This document shows, in pieces, positions 12,560 to 26,339 of a DNA stretch of 64,000 nucleotides. This stretch comes from Zea mays (Eukaryota; Streptophyta; Magnoliopsida; Poales; Poaceae). The translations under genes were made by a program, and so were the position numbers. Numbering within the stretch: the first letter of the stretch is position 1; each line of letters opens with the position of its first letter. The notes under the pieces were generated by a model. It was given only the letters and a program-made list of their open reading frames with translations. It had not been told where the DNA came from and searched no databases. The stretch lies in contig NW_023367201.1 of the NCBI RefSeq assembly GCF_902167145.1, forward strand, positions 78,501 through 142,500, read 5' to 3'.

Positions 12560-15500
12560 ATTTTTGACCAAGAAATGGTCTCCACCAGAAATCCAAGAAT
12601 GTGGTCTATGGAAAGGAAACATATGTGGGGTGAGGTGTACGAGCCTTTGGTCGATGATCAATGGCCACAGAACCCCCATTTTGCCGAAAATAGCCATGAA
12701 CGACCATTTTCAATAATACCGAAGGCTAACACGTACGAGTTTTTGACCAAGAAATGGTCTCCACCAAAAATCCAAGAATGTGATCTATGGCAAGGAAACA
12801 TATGTGGGGTGAGGTGTACGAGCCTCTGGTTGATGATCAATGGCCACACAACCCCCATTTTGCAGAAAATAGCCATGAATGACCATTTTCAATAATACCG
12901 AAGGCTAACACGTACGAGTTTTTAACCAAGAAATGGTTTCCACCAGAAATCCAAGAATGTAATATATGGCAAGGAAACATATGTGGGGTGAGGTTTATGA
13001 GCCTCTAGTCGATGATAAATGGCCACACAACCCCAATTTTTTATGAAAATAGCCATGAGCGACCTTGAAAATAGCCATGAGCGACCATTTTCAATAATAC
13101 TAGAGGATAACACCTACGGATTTTAGACCAAGAAATGGTCTCCACCAGAAATCCAAGAATGTGATCTATGGCAAGGAAACATATGTGGGGTGAGGTGTAT
13201 GAGCGTCTGGTCGATGATCAATGGCCACACAACCCCCATTTTTGTCGAAAATAGCCATGAACGACCATTTTCAATAATACCGAAGGCTAACACCTACGGA
13301 TTTTTGACCAAGAAATGGTCTCCACCAGAAATCCAAGAATGTGATCTATGGCAAGGAAACATATGTGGGGTGAGGTGTATGAGCCTCTGGTCGACGATCA
13401 ATGGCCACACAACCCTAATTTTTGTCGAAAATAGCCATGAACGACCATTTTCAATGACACTGAAGGCTAACACCTACGGATTTTTGACCAAGAAATGGTC
13501 TCCACCATAAATCCAAGAATGTGATCTATGGCAAGGAAACATATGTGTAGTGAGGTGTATGAGCCTCTGGTCGAAGATCAATGGCCACACAACCCCCATT
13601 TTTGTCGAAAATAGCCATGAATGACCATTTTCAAAAATACCAAAGGCTAACACGTACGGATTTTTGACAAAGAAATGGTCTCCACCAGAAATCCAAGAAT
13701 GTGATCTATGGCAAGGAAACATATGTGGGGTGAGGTGTACGAGCCTCTGGTCGATAATGAATGGCCACACAACCCCCATTTTGCCGAAAATAGCCATGAA
13801 CGACCATTTTCAATAATACCGAAGGCTAACACGTACGAGTTTTTAACCAAGAAATGGTCTCCACCAGAAATCCAAGAATGTGATCTATGGCAAGGAAACA
13901 TATGTGGGGCGAGGTTTATGAGCCTCTAGTCGATGATAAATGGCCACACAACCCCCATTTTTTATGAAAATAGCCATGAGCGACCTTGAAATTAGCCATG
14001 AGCGACCATTTTCAATAATACTAGAGGCTAACACCTATGGATTTTAGACCAAGATATGGTCTCCACCAGAAATCCAAGAATGTGATCTATGGCAAGGAAA
14101 CATATGTGGGGTGAGGTGTATGAGCGTCTGGTCGATGATCAATGGCCACACAACCCCCATTTTTGTCGAAAATAGCCATGAACGACCATTTTCAATAATA
14201 CCGAAGGCTAACACCTACGGATTTTTGACCAAGAAATGGTCTCCACCAGAAATCCAAGAATGTGATCTATGGCAAGGAAACATATGTGGGGTGAGGTGTA
14301 TGAGCCTCTGGTCGATGATCAATGGCCACACAACCCCCATTTTTGTCGAAAATAGCCATGAACGACCATTTTCAATAATACCGAAGGCTAACACCTACGG
14401 ATTTTTGACCAAGAAATGGTCTCCACCAGAAATCCAAGAATGTGATCTATGGCAAGGAAACATATGTGGGGTGAGGTGTATGAGCGTCTGGTCGATGATC
14501 AATGGCCACACAACCCCCATTTTTGTCGAAAATAGCCATGAATGACCATTTACAATAATACCGAAGGCTAACACCTACGGATTTTTGACCAAGAAATGGT
14601 CTCCACCAGAAATCCAAGAATGTGATCTATGGCAAGGAAACATATGTGGGGTGAGGTGTATGAGCGTCTGGTCGATGATTAATGGCCACACAACCCCCAT
14701 TTTTGTCGAAAATAGCCATGAATGACCATTTACAATAATACCGAAGGCTAACACCTACGGATTTTTGACCAAGAAATGGTCTCCACTAGAAATCCAAGAA
14801 TGTGATCTATGGAAAGGAAACATATGTGGGGTGAGGTGTACGAGCCTTTGGTCGATGATCAATGGCCACAGAACCCCCATTTTGCCGAAAATGGCCATGA
14901 ACGACCATTTTCAATAATACCGAAGGCTAACACGTACGAGTTTTTGACCAAGAAATGGTCTCCACCAAAAATCCAAGAATGTGATCTATGGCAAGGAAAC
15001 ATATGTGGGGTGAGGTGTACGAGCCTGTGGTTGATGATCAATGGCCACACAACCCCCATTTTGCCGAAAATAGCCATGAATGACCATTTTCAATAATACC
15101 GAAGGCTAACACGTACGAGTTTTTAACCAAGAAATGGTTTCCACCAGAAATCCAAGAATGTAATCTATGGCAAGGAAACATATGTGGGGTGAGGTTTATG
15201 AGCCTCTAGTCGATGATAAATGGCCACACAACCCCAATTTTTTATGAAAATAGCCATGAGCGACCTTGAAAATAGCCATGAGCGACCATTTTCAATAATA
15301 CTAGAGGATAACACCTACGGATTTTAGACCAAGAAATGGTCTCCACCAGAAATCCAAGAATGTGATCTATGGCAAGGAAACATATGTGGGGTGAGGTGTA
15401 TGAGCGTCTGGTCGATGATCAATGGCCACACAACCCCCATTTTTGTCGAAAATAGCCATGAACGACCATTTTCAATAATACCGAAGGCTAACACCTACGG

Positions 15501-16960
15501 ATTTTTGACCAAGAAATGGTCTCCACCAGAAATCCAAGAATGTGATCTATGGCAAGGAAACATATGTGGGGTGAGGTGTATGAGCCTCTGGTCGACGATC
15601 AATGGCCACACAACCCTAATTTTTGTCGAAAATAGCCATGAACGACCATTTTCAATGACACTGAAGGCTAACACCTACGGATTTTTGACCAAGAAATGGT
15701 CTCCACCATAAATCCAAGAATGTGATCTATGGCAAGGAAACATATGTGTAGTGAGGTGTATGAGCCTCTGGTCGAAGATCAATGGCCACACAACCCCCAT
15801 TTTTGTCGAAAATAGCCATGAATGACCATTTTCAAAAATACCAAAGGCCAACACGTACGGATTTTTGACCAAGAAATGGTCTCCACCAGAAATCCAAGAA
15901 TGTGATCTATGGCAAGGAAACATATGTGGGGTGAGGTGTACGAGCCTCTGGTCGATAATGACTGGCCACACAACCCCCATTTTGCCGAAAATAGCCATGA
16001 ACGACCATTTTCAATAATACCGAAGGCTAACACGTACGAGTTTTTAACCAAGAAATGGTCTCCACCAGAAATCCAAGAATGTGATCTATGGCAAGGAAAC
16101 ATATGTGGGGCGAGGTTTATGAGCCTCTAGTCGATGATAAATGGCCACACAACCCCCATTTTTTATGAAAATAGCCATGAGCGACCTTGAAATTAGCCAT
16201 GAGCGACCATTTTCAATAATACTAGAGGCTAACACCTATGGATTTTAGACCAAGATATGGTCTCCACCAGAAATCCAAGAATGTGATCTATGGCAAGGAA
16301 ACATATGTGGGGTGAGGTGTATGAGCGTCTGGTCGATGATCAATGGCCACACAACCCCCATTTTTGTCGAAAATAGCCATGAACGACCATTTTCAATAAT
16401 ACCGAAGGCTAACACCTACGGATTTTTGACCAAGAAATGGTCTCCACCAGAAATCCAAGAATGTGATCTATGGCAAGGAAACATATGTGGGGTGAGGTGT
16501 ATGAGCCTCTGGTCGATGATCAATGGCCACACAACCCCCATTTTTGTCGAAAATAGCCATGAACGACCATTTTCAATAATACCGAAGGCTAACACCTACG
16601 GATTTTTGACCAAGAAATGGTCTCCACCAGAAATCCAAGAATGTGATCTATGGCAAGGAAACATATGTGGGGTTAGGTGTATGAGCGTCTGGTCGATGAT
16701 CAATGGCCACACAACCCCCATTTTTGTCGAAAATAGCCATGAATGACCATTTACAATAATACCGAAGGCTAACACCTACGGATTTTTGACCAAGAAATGG
16801 TCTCCACCAGAAATCCAAGAATGTGATCTATGGCAAGGAAACATATGTGGGGTGAGGTGTATGAGCGTCTGGTCGATGATCAATGGCCACACAACCCCCA
16901 TTTTTGTCGAAAATAGCCATGAATGGCCATTTACAATAATACCGAAGGCTAACACCTACG
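12560..16960 (+). repeat. Higher-order tandem duplication, 2201-bp period
   Basis: About 12560-14760 and 14760-16960 align with an offset of 2201 bp. Shared markers are ctatggaaaggaaac (about 12607 and 14809), accccaattttttatg (about 13031 and 15232), ctagaggataacacc (about 13100 and 15301), accttgaaattagcc (about 13983 and 16186) and agaccaagatatgg (14047 and 16248). The block resembles the preceding 1840-bp block with two extra units (12 x 180 plus ~41), so neighbouring blocks look like successive unequal-exchange products of one ancestor. Confidence 0.85.
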
Positions 16961-18099
16961 GATTTTTGACCAAGAAATGGTCTCCACCAGAAATCCAAAA
17001 ATGTGATCTATGGAAAGGAAACATATGTGGGGTGAGGTGTACGAGCCTCTGGTCGATGATCAATGGCCACAGAACCCACATTTTGCCGAAAATAGCCATG
17101 AACGACCATTTTCAATAATACTGAAGGCTAACACGTACAAGTTTTTGACCAAGAAATGGTCTCCACCAAAAATCCAAGAATGTGATCTATGGCAAGGAAA
17201 CATATGTGGGGTGAGGTGTATGAGCGCCTGGTCAATGATCAATGGCCACACAACCCCCATTTTTGTCGAAAATAGCCATGAATGACCATTTACAATAATA
17301 CCGAAGGCTAACACCTACGGATTTTTGACCAAGAAATGGTCTCCACCAGAAATCCAAGAATGTGATATATGGCAAGGAAACATATGTGGGGTGAGGTGTA
17401 TGAGCCTCTTGTCGACGATCAATGGCCACACAACCCTAATTTTTGTCGAAAATAGCCATGAACGACCATTTTCAATGACACTGAAGGCTAACACCTACGG
17501 ATTTTTGACCAAGAAATGGTCTCCACCATAAATCCAAGAATGTGATCTATGGCAAGGAAACATATGTGGGGTGAGGTGTATGAGCCTCTGGTCGATGATC
17601 AATGGCCACACAACCCCCATTTTTGTCGAAAATAGCCATGAATGACCATTTACAATAATACCGAAGGCTAACACCTACGGATTTTTGACCAAGAAATGGT
17701 CTCCACCAGAAATCCAAGAATGTGATCTATGGCAAGGAAACATATGTGGGGTGAGGTGTATGAGCCTCTGGTCGATGATCAATGGCCACACAACCCCCAT
17801 TTTTGTCGAAAATAGCCATGAACGACCATTTTCAATAATATCGAAGGCTAACACCTACGGATTTTTGACCAAGAAATGGTCTCCACCAGAAATCCAAGAA
17901 TGTGATCTACGACAAGGAAACATATGTGGGGTGAGGTGTATGAGCCTCTGGTCGACGATCAATGGCCACGCAACCCCCATTTTGCCGAAAATAGCCATGA
18001 ATGACCATTTTCAATAATACCGAAGGCTAACACGTACGAGTTTTTAACCAAGAAATGGTTTCCACAAGAAATCCAAGAATGTAATCTATGGCAAGGAAA

Positions 18100-21000
18100 C
18101 ATATGTGGGGTGAGGTTTATGAGCCTCTAGTCGATGATAAATGGCCACACAACCCCCATTTTTTATGAAAATAGCCATGAGCGACCTTGAAAATAGCCAT
18201 GAGCGACCATTTTCAATAATACTAGAGGCTAACACCTACGGATTTTAGACCAAGAAATGGTCTCCACCAGAAATCCAAGAATGTGATCTACGACAAGGAA
18301 ACATATGTGGGGTGAGGTGTATGAGCGTCTGGTCGATGATCAATGGCCACACAACCCCCATTTTTGTCGAAAATAGCCATGAACGACCATTTTCAATAAT
18401 ACCGAAGGCTAACACCTACGGATTTTTGACCAAGAAATGGTCTCCACCAGAAATCCAAGAATGTGATCTATGGCAAGGAAACATATGTGGGGTGAGGTGT
18501 ATGAGCGTCTGGTCGATGATCAATGGCCACACAACCCCCATTTTTGTCGAAAATAGCCATGAACGACCATTTTCAATAATACCGAAGGCTAACACCTACG
18601 GATTTTTGACCATGAAATGGTCTCCACCAGAAATCCAAAAATGTGATCTATGGCAAGGAAACATATGTGGGGTGAGGTGTATGAGCCTCTGGTCGACGAT
18701 CAATGGCCACACAACCCTAATTTTTGTCGAAAATAGCCATGAACGACCATTTTCAATGACACTGAAGGCTAACACCTACGGATTTTTGACCAAGAAATGG
18801 TCTCCACCATAAATCCAAGAATGTGATCTATGGCAAGGAAACATATGTGTAGTGAGGTGTATGAGCCTCTGGTCGAAGATCAATGGCCACACAACCACCA
18901 TTTTTGTCGAAAATAGCCATGAATGACCATTTTCAAAAATACCAAAGGCTAACACGTACGGATTTTTGACCAAGAAATGGTCTCCACCAGAAATCCAAGA
19001 ATGTGATCTATGGCAAGGAAACATATGTGGGGTGAGGTGTACGAGCCTCTGGTCGATGATCAATGGCCACACAACCCCCATTTTTGTCGAAAATAGCCAT
19101 GAACGACCATTTTCAATAATATCGAAGGCTAACACCTACGGATTTTTGACCAAGAAATGGTCTCCACCAGAAATCCAAGAATGTGATCTACGACAAGGAA
19201 ACATATGTGGGGTGAGGTGTATGAGCCTTTGGTCGACGATCAATGGCCACACAACCCCCATTTTGCCGAAAATAGCCATGAATGACCATTTTCAATAATA
19301 CCGAAGGCTAACACGTACGAGTTTTTAACCATGAAATGGTTTCCACCAGAAATCCAAGAATGTAATCTATGGCAAGGAAACATATGTGGGGTGAGGTTTA
19401 TGAGCCTCTAGTCGATGATAAATGGCCACACAACCCCCATTTTTTATGAAAATAGCCATGAGCGACCTTGAAAATAGCCATGAGCGACCATTTTCAATAA
19501 TACTAGAGGCTAACACCTACGGATTTTAGACCAAGAAATGGTCTCCACCAGAAATCCAAGAATGTGATCTACGACAAGGAAACATATGTGGGGTGAGGTG
19601 TATGAGCGTCTGGTCGATGATCAATGGCCACACAACCCCCATTTTTGTCGAAAATAGCCATGAACGACCATTTTCAATAATACCGAAGGCTAACACCTAC
19701 GGATTTTAGACCAAGAAATGGTCTCCACCAGAAATCCAAGAATGTGATCTATGGCAAGGAAACATATGTGGGGTGAGGTGTATGAGCGTCTGGTCGATGA
19801 TCAATGGCCACACAACCCCCATTTTTGTCGAAAATAGCCATGAACGACCATTTTCAATAATACCGAAGGCTAACACCTACGGATTTTTGACCAAGAAATG
19901 GTCTCCACCAGAAATCCAAGAATGTGATCTATGGCAAGGAAACATATGTGGGGTGAGGTGTATGAGCCTCTGGTCGACGATCAATGGCCACACAACCCTA
20001 ATTTTTGTCGAAAATAGCCATGAACGACCATTTTCAATGACACTGAAGGCTAACACCTACGGATTTTTGACCAAGAAATGGTCTCCACCATAAATCTAAG
20101 AATGTGATCTATGGCAAGGAAACATATGTGTAGTGAGGTGTATGAGCCTCTGGTCGAAGATCAATGGCCACACAACCCCCATTTTTGTCGAAAATAGCCA
20201 TGAATGACCATTTTCAAAAATACCAAAGGCTAACACGTACGGATTTTTGACCAAGAAATGGTCTCCACCAGAAATCCAAGAATGTGATCTATGGCAAGGA
20301 AACATATGTGGGGTGAGGTGTACGAGCCTCTGGTCGATGATTAATGGCCACACAACTCCCATTTTGCCGAAAATAGCCATGAACGACCATTTTCAATAAT
20401 ACCGAAGGCTAACATGTACGAGTTTTTAACCAAGAAATGGTCTCCACCAGAAATCAAGAATGTGATCTATGGCAAGGAAACATATGTGGGGTGAGGTTTA
20501 TGAGCCTCTAGTCGATGATAAATGGCCACACAACCCCCATTTTTTATGAAAATAGCCATGAGCGACCTTGAAAATAGCCATGAGCGACCATTTTCAATAA
20601 TACTAGAGGCTAACACCTACGGATTTTAGACCAAGAAATGGTCTCCACCAGAAATCCAAGAATGTGATCTACGACAAGGAAACATATGTGGGGTGAGGTG
20701 TATGAGCGTCTGGTCGATGATCAATGGCCACACAACCCCCATTTTTGTCGAAAATAGCCATGAACGACCATTTTCAATAATACCGAAGGCTAACACCTAC
20801 GGATTTTTGACCAAGAAATGGTCTCCACCAGAAATCCAAGAATGTGATCTATGGCAAGGAAACATATGTGGGGTGAGGTGTATGAGCGTCTGGTCGATGA
20901 TCAATGGCCACACAACCCCCATTTTTGTCGAAAATAGCCATGAACGACCATTTTCAATAATACCGAAGGCTAACACCTACGGATTTTTGACCATGAAATG

Positions 21001-22860
21001 GTCTCCACCAGAAATCCAAAAATGTGATCTATGGCAAGGAAACATATGTGGGGTGAGGTGTATGAGCCTCTGGTCGACGATCAATGGCCACACAACCCTA
21101 ATTTTTGTCGAAAATAGCCATGAACGACCATTTTCAATGACACTGAAGGCTAACACCTACGGATTTTTGACCAAGAAATGGTCTCCACCATAAATCCAAG
21201 AATGTGATCTATGGCAAGGAAACATATGTGTAGTGAGGTGTATGAGCCTCTGGTCGAAGATCAATGGCCACACAACCACCATTTTTGTCGAAAATAGCCA
21301 TGAATGACCATTTTCAAAAATACCAAAGGCTAACACGTACGGATTTTTGACCAAGAAATGGTCTCCACCAGAAATCCAAGAATGTGATCTATGGCAAGGA
21401 AACATGTGGGGTGAGGTGTACGAGCCTCTGGTCGATGATCAATGGCCACACAACCCCCATTTTTGTCGAAAATAGCCATGAACGACCATTTTCAATAATA
21501 TCGAAGGCTAACACCTACGGATTTTTGACCAAGAAATGGTCTCCACCAGAAATCCAAGAATGTGATCTACGACAAGGAAACATATGTGGGGTGAGGTGTA
21601 TGAGCCTTTGGTCGACGATCAATGGCCACACAACCCCCATTTTGCCGAAAATAGCCATGAATGACCATTTTCAATAATGCCGAAGGCTAACACGTACGAG
21701 TTTTTAACCATGAAATGGTTTCCACCAGAAATCCAAGAATGTAATCTATGGCAAGGAAACATATGTGGGGTGAGGTTTATGAGCCTCTAGTCGATGATAA
21801 ATGGCCACACAACCCCCATTTTTTATGAAAATAGCCATGAGCGACCTTGAAAATAGCCATGAGCAACCATTTTCAATAATACTAGAGGCTAACACCTACG
21901 GATTTTAGACCAAGAAATGGTCTCCACCAGAAATCCAAGAATGTGATCTACGACAAGGAAACATATGTGGGGTGAGGTGTATGAGCGTCTGGTCGATGAT
22001 CAATGGCCACACAACCCCCATTTTTGTCGAAAATAGCCATGAACGACCATTTTCAATAATAACGAAGGCTAACACCTACGGATTTTAGACCAAGAAATGG
22101 TCTCCACCAGAAATCCAAGAATGTGATCTATGGCAAGGAAACATATGTGGGGTGAGGTGTATGAGCGTCTGGTCGATGATCAATGGCCACACAACCCCCA
22201 TTTTTGTCGAAAATAGCCATGAACGACCATTTTCAATAATACCGAAGGCTAACACCTACGGATTTTTGACCAAGAAATGGTCTCCACCAGAAATCCAAGA
22301 ATGTGATCTATGGCAAGGAAACATATGTGGGGTGAGGTGTATGAGCCTCTGGTCGACGATCAATGGCCACACAACCCTAATTTTTGTCGAAAATAGCCAT
22401 GAACGACCATTTTCAATGACACTGAAGGCTAACACCTACGGATTTTTGACCAAGAAATGGTCTCCACCATAAATCCAAGAATGTGATCTATGGCAAGGAA
22501 ACATATGTGTAGTGAGGTGTATGAGCCTCTGGTCGAAGATCAATGGCCACACAACCCCCATTTTTGTCGAAAATAGCCATGAATGACCATTTTCAAAAAT
22601 ACCAAAGGCTAACACGTACGGATTTTTGACCAAGAAATGGTCTCCACCAGAAATCCAAGAATGTGATCTATGGCAAGGAAACATATGTGGGGTGAGGTGT
22701 ACGAGCCTCTGGTCGATGATTAATGGCCACACAACCCCCATTTTGCCGAAAATAGCCATGAACGACCATTTTCAATAATACCGAAGGCTAACACGTACGA
22801 GTTTTTAACCAAGAAATGGTCTCCACCAGAAATCCAAGAATGTGATCTATGGCAAGGAAA
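18100..22860 (+). repeat. Higher-order tandem duplication, ~2380-bp period
   Basis: About 18100-20480 repeats at about 20480-22860. Shared rare variants include gaccatgaaatggtctcc with ccaaaaatgtg (about 18608-18640 and 20989-21021), acaaccaccattt (18892 and 21273), gtttttaaccatgaaatgg (19320 and 21700) and the run of tacgacaaggaaac units. A 4-bp loss in the second copy near 21404 (aacatgtgg against aacatatgtgg, with a one-unit shift of the count) explains the small change in offset. The period is 13 units plus ~40 bp. Confidence 0.85.
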
Positions 22861-25664
22861 CATATGTGGGGTGAGGTTTATGAGCCTCTAGTCGATGATA
22901 AATGGCCACACAACCCCCATTTTTTATGAAAATAGCCATGAGCGACCTTGAAAATAGCCATGAGCGACCATTTTCAATAATACTAGAGGCTAACACCTAC
23001 GGATTTTAGACCAAGAAATGGTCTCCACCAGAAATCCAAGAATGTGATCTATGGCAAGGAAACATATGTGGGGTGAGGTGTATGAGCGTCTGGTCGATGA
23101 TCAATGACCACACAACCCCCATTTTTGTCGAAAATAGCCATGAACGACCATTTTCAATAATACCGAAGGCTAACACCTACGGATTTTTGACCAAGAAATG
23201 GTCTCCACCAGAAATCCAAGAATGTGATCTATGGCAAGGAAACATATGTGTAGTGAGGTGTATGAGCCTCTGGTCGAAGATCAATGGCCACACAACCCCC
23301 ATTTTTGTCGAAAATAGCCATGAATGACCATTTTCAAAAATACCAAAGGCTAACACTTTCGGATTTTTGCCCAAGAAATGGTCTCCACCAGAAATCCAAG
23401 AATGTGATCTATGGCAAGGAAACATATGTGGGGTGAGGTGTACGAGCCTCTGGTCGATGATCAATGGCCACAGAACCCCCATTTTGCCGAAAATAGCCAT
23501 GAATGACCATTTTCAATAATACCGAAGGCTAACACGTACGAGTTTTTGACCAAGAAATGGTCTCCACCAAAAATCCAAGAATGTGATCTATGGCAAGGAA
23601 ACATATGAGGGGTGAGATTTATGAGCCTCTAGTCGATGATAAATGGCCACACAACCCCCATTTTTTATGAAAATAGCCATGAGCGACCATTTTCAATAAT
23701 ATTAGAGGCTAAGACCTACGGATTTTTGACCAAGAAATGGTCACCACCAGAAATCTAAGAATGTGATCTATGGCAAGGAAACATATGTGGGGTGAGGTGT
23801 ATGAGCCTCTGGTCGATGATCAATGGCCACACAACCCACATTGTTGTCGAAAATAGCCATGAATGACCATTTACAATAATACCGAAGGCTAACACCTACG
23901 GATTTTTGACCAAGAAATGGTCTCCACCAGAAATCCAAGAATGTGATCTATGGCAAGGAAACATATGTGGGGTGAGGTGTATGAGCCTCTGGTCGATGAT
24001 CAATGGCCACACAACCCCCATTTTTGTCGAAAATGGCCATGAACGACCATTTTCAATAATATCGAAGGCTAACACCTACGGATTTTTGACCAAGAAATGG
24101 TCTCCACCAGAAATCCAAGAATGTGATCTACAACAAGGAAACATATGTGGGGTGAGGTGTATGAGCCTCTGGTCGACGATCAATGGCCACACAACCCCCA
24201 TTTTGCCGAAAATAGCCATGAATGACCATTTTCAATAATACCGAAGGCCAACACGTATGAGTTTTTAACCAAGAAATGGTTTCCACCAGAAATCCAAGAA
24301 TGTAATCTATGGCAAGGAAACATATGTGGGGTGAGGTGTACGAGCCTCTGGTCGATGATCAATGGCCACACAACCCCCATTTTGCCGAAAATAGCCATGA
24401 ACGACCATTTTCAATAATACCGAAGGCTAACACGTACGAGTTTTTGACCAAGAAATGGTCTCCACCAAAAATCCAAGAATGTGATCTATGGCAAGGAAAC
24501 ATATGTGGGGTGAGATTTATGAGCCTCTAGTCGATGATAAACGGCCACACAACCCCCATTTTTTTATGAAAATAGCCATGAGCGACCATTTTCAATAATA
24601 TTAGAGGCTAAGACCTACGGATTTTTGACCAAGAAATGGTCTCCACCAGAAATCCAAGAATGTGATCTATGGCAAGGAAACATATGTGGGGTGAGGTGTA
24701 TGAGCCTATGGTCGATGATCAATGGCCACACAACCCCCATTTTTGTCGAAAATAGCCATGAATGACCATTTACAATAATACCGAAGGCTAACACCTACGG
24801 ATTTTTGACCAAGAAATGGTCTCCACCAGAAATCCAAGAATGTGATCTATGGCAAGGAAAGATATGTGGGGTGAGGTGTATGAGCCTCTGGTCGATGATC
24901 AATGGCCACACAACCCCCATTTTTGTCGAAAATAGCCACGAACGACCATTTTCAATAATATCGAAGGCTAACACCTACGGATTTTTGACCAAGAAATGGT
25001 CTCCACCAGAAATCCAAGAATGTGATCTACGACAAGGAAACATTTGTGGGGTGAGGTGTATGAGCCTCTGGTCGACGATCAATGGCCACACAACCCCCAT
25101 TTTGCCGAAAATAGCCATGGATGACCATTTTCAATAATACCGAAGGCTAACACGTACAAGTTTTTAACCAAGAAATGGCTTCCACCAGAAATCCAAGAAT
25201 GTAATCTATGGCAAGGAAACATATGTGGGGTGAGGTTTATGAGCCTCTAGTCGATGATAAATGGCCACACAACCCCCATTTTTTATGAAAATAGCCATGA
25301 GCGACCTTGAAAATAGCCATGAGCGACCATTTTCAATAATACTAGAGGCTAACACCTACGGATTTTAGACCAAGAAATGGTCTCCACCAGAAATCCAAGA
25401 ATGTGATCTACGACAAGGAAACATATGTGGGGTGAGGTGTATGAGCCTCTGGTCGACGATCAATGGCCACACAACCCCCATTTTGCCGAAAATAGCCATG
25501 AATGACCATTTTCAATAATACCGAAGGCTAACATGTACGAGTTTTTAACCAAGAAATGGCTTCCACCAGAAATCCAAGAATGTAATCTATGGCAAGGAAA
25601 CATATGTGGGGTGAGGTTTATGAGCCTCTAGTCGATGATAAATGGCCACACAACCCCCATTTTT

Positions 25665-25760
25665 TATGAAAATAGCCATGAGCCTCTGGATTTTAGACCC
25701 CCACACAACCTACGGATTTTAGACCAAGAAATGGTCTCCACCAATAATCCAAGAATGTGA
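25665..25760 (+). repeat. Scrambled knob180 monomer (local rearrangement)
   Basis: After gaaaatagccatgag the sequence jumps to cctctggattttagaccc, then ccacacaacc, then back to tacggattttagaccaag. Pieces of four different positions of the unit are joined in a few dozen bases, at joins with two to five shared bases (gag, cc, acc). The unit after it carries private changes (ccaccaataatcc, gtgatttatggcaaagaaac). This looks like template switching or repeated end-joining of a broken unit. Confidence 0.75.
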
Positions 25761-26339
25761 TTTATGGCAAAGAAACATATGTGGGGTGAGGTGTATGAGC
25801 CTCTGGTCGACGATCAATGGCCACACAACCCTAATTTTTGTCGAAAATAGCCATGAACGACCATTTTCAATGACACTGAAGGCTAACACCTACGGATTTT
25901 TGACCAAGAAATGGTCTCCACCATAAATCCAAGAATGTGATCTATGGCAAGGAAACATATGTGTAGTGAGGTGTATGAGCCTCTGGTCGAAGATCAATGG
26001 CCACACAACCCCCATTTTTGTCAAAAATAGCCATGAATGACCATTTTCAAAAATACCAAAGGCTAACACGTACGGATTTTTGACCAAGAAATGGTCTCCA
26101 CCAGAAATCCAAGAATGTGATCTATGGCAAGGAAACATATGTGGGGTGAGGTGTACGAGCCTCTGGTCGATGATCAATGGCCACACAACCCCCATTTTTT
26201 TATGAAAATAGCCATGAGCGACCTTGAAAATAGCCATGAGCGACCATTTTCAATAATACTAGAGGCTAACACCTACGGATTTTAGACCAAGAAATGGTCT
26301 ACACCAGAAATCCAAGAATGTGATCTATGGCAAGGAAAC

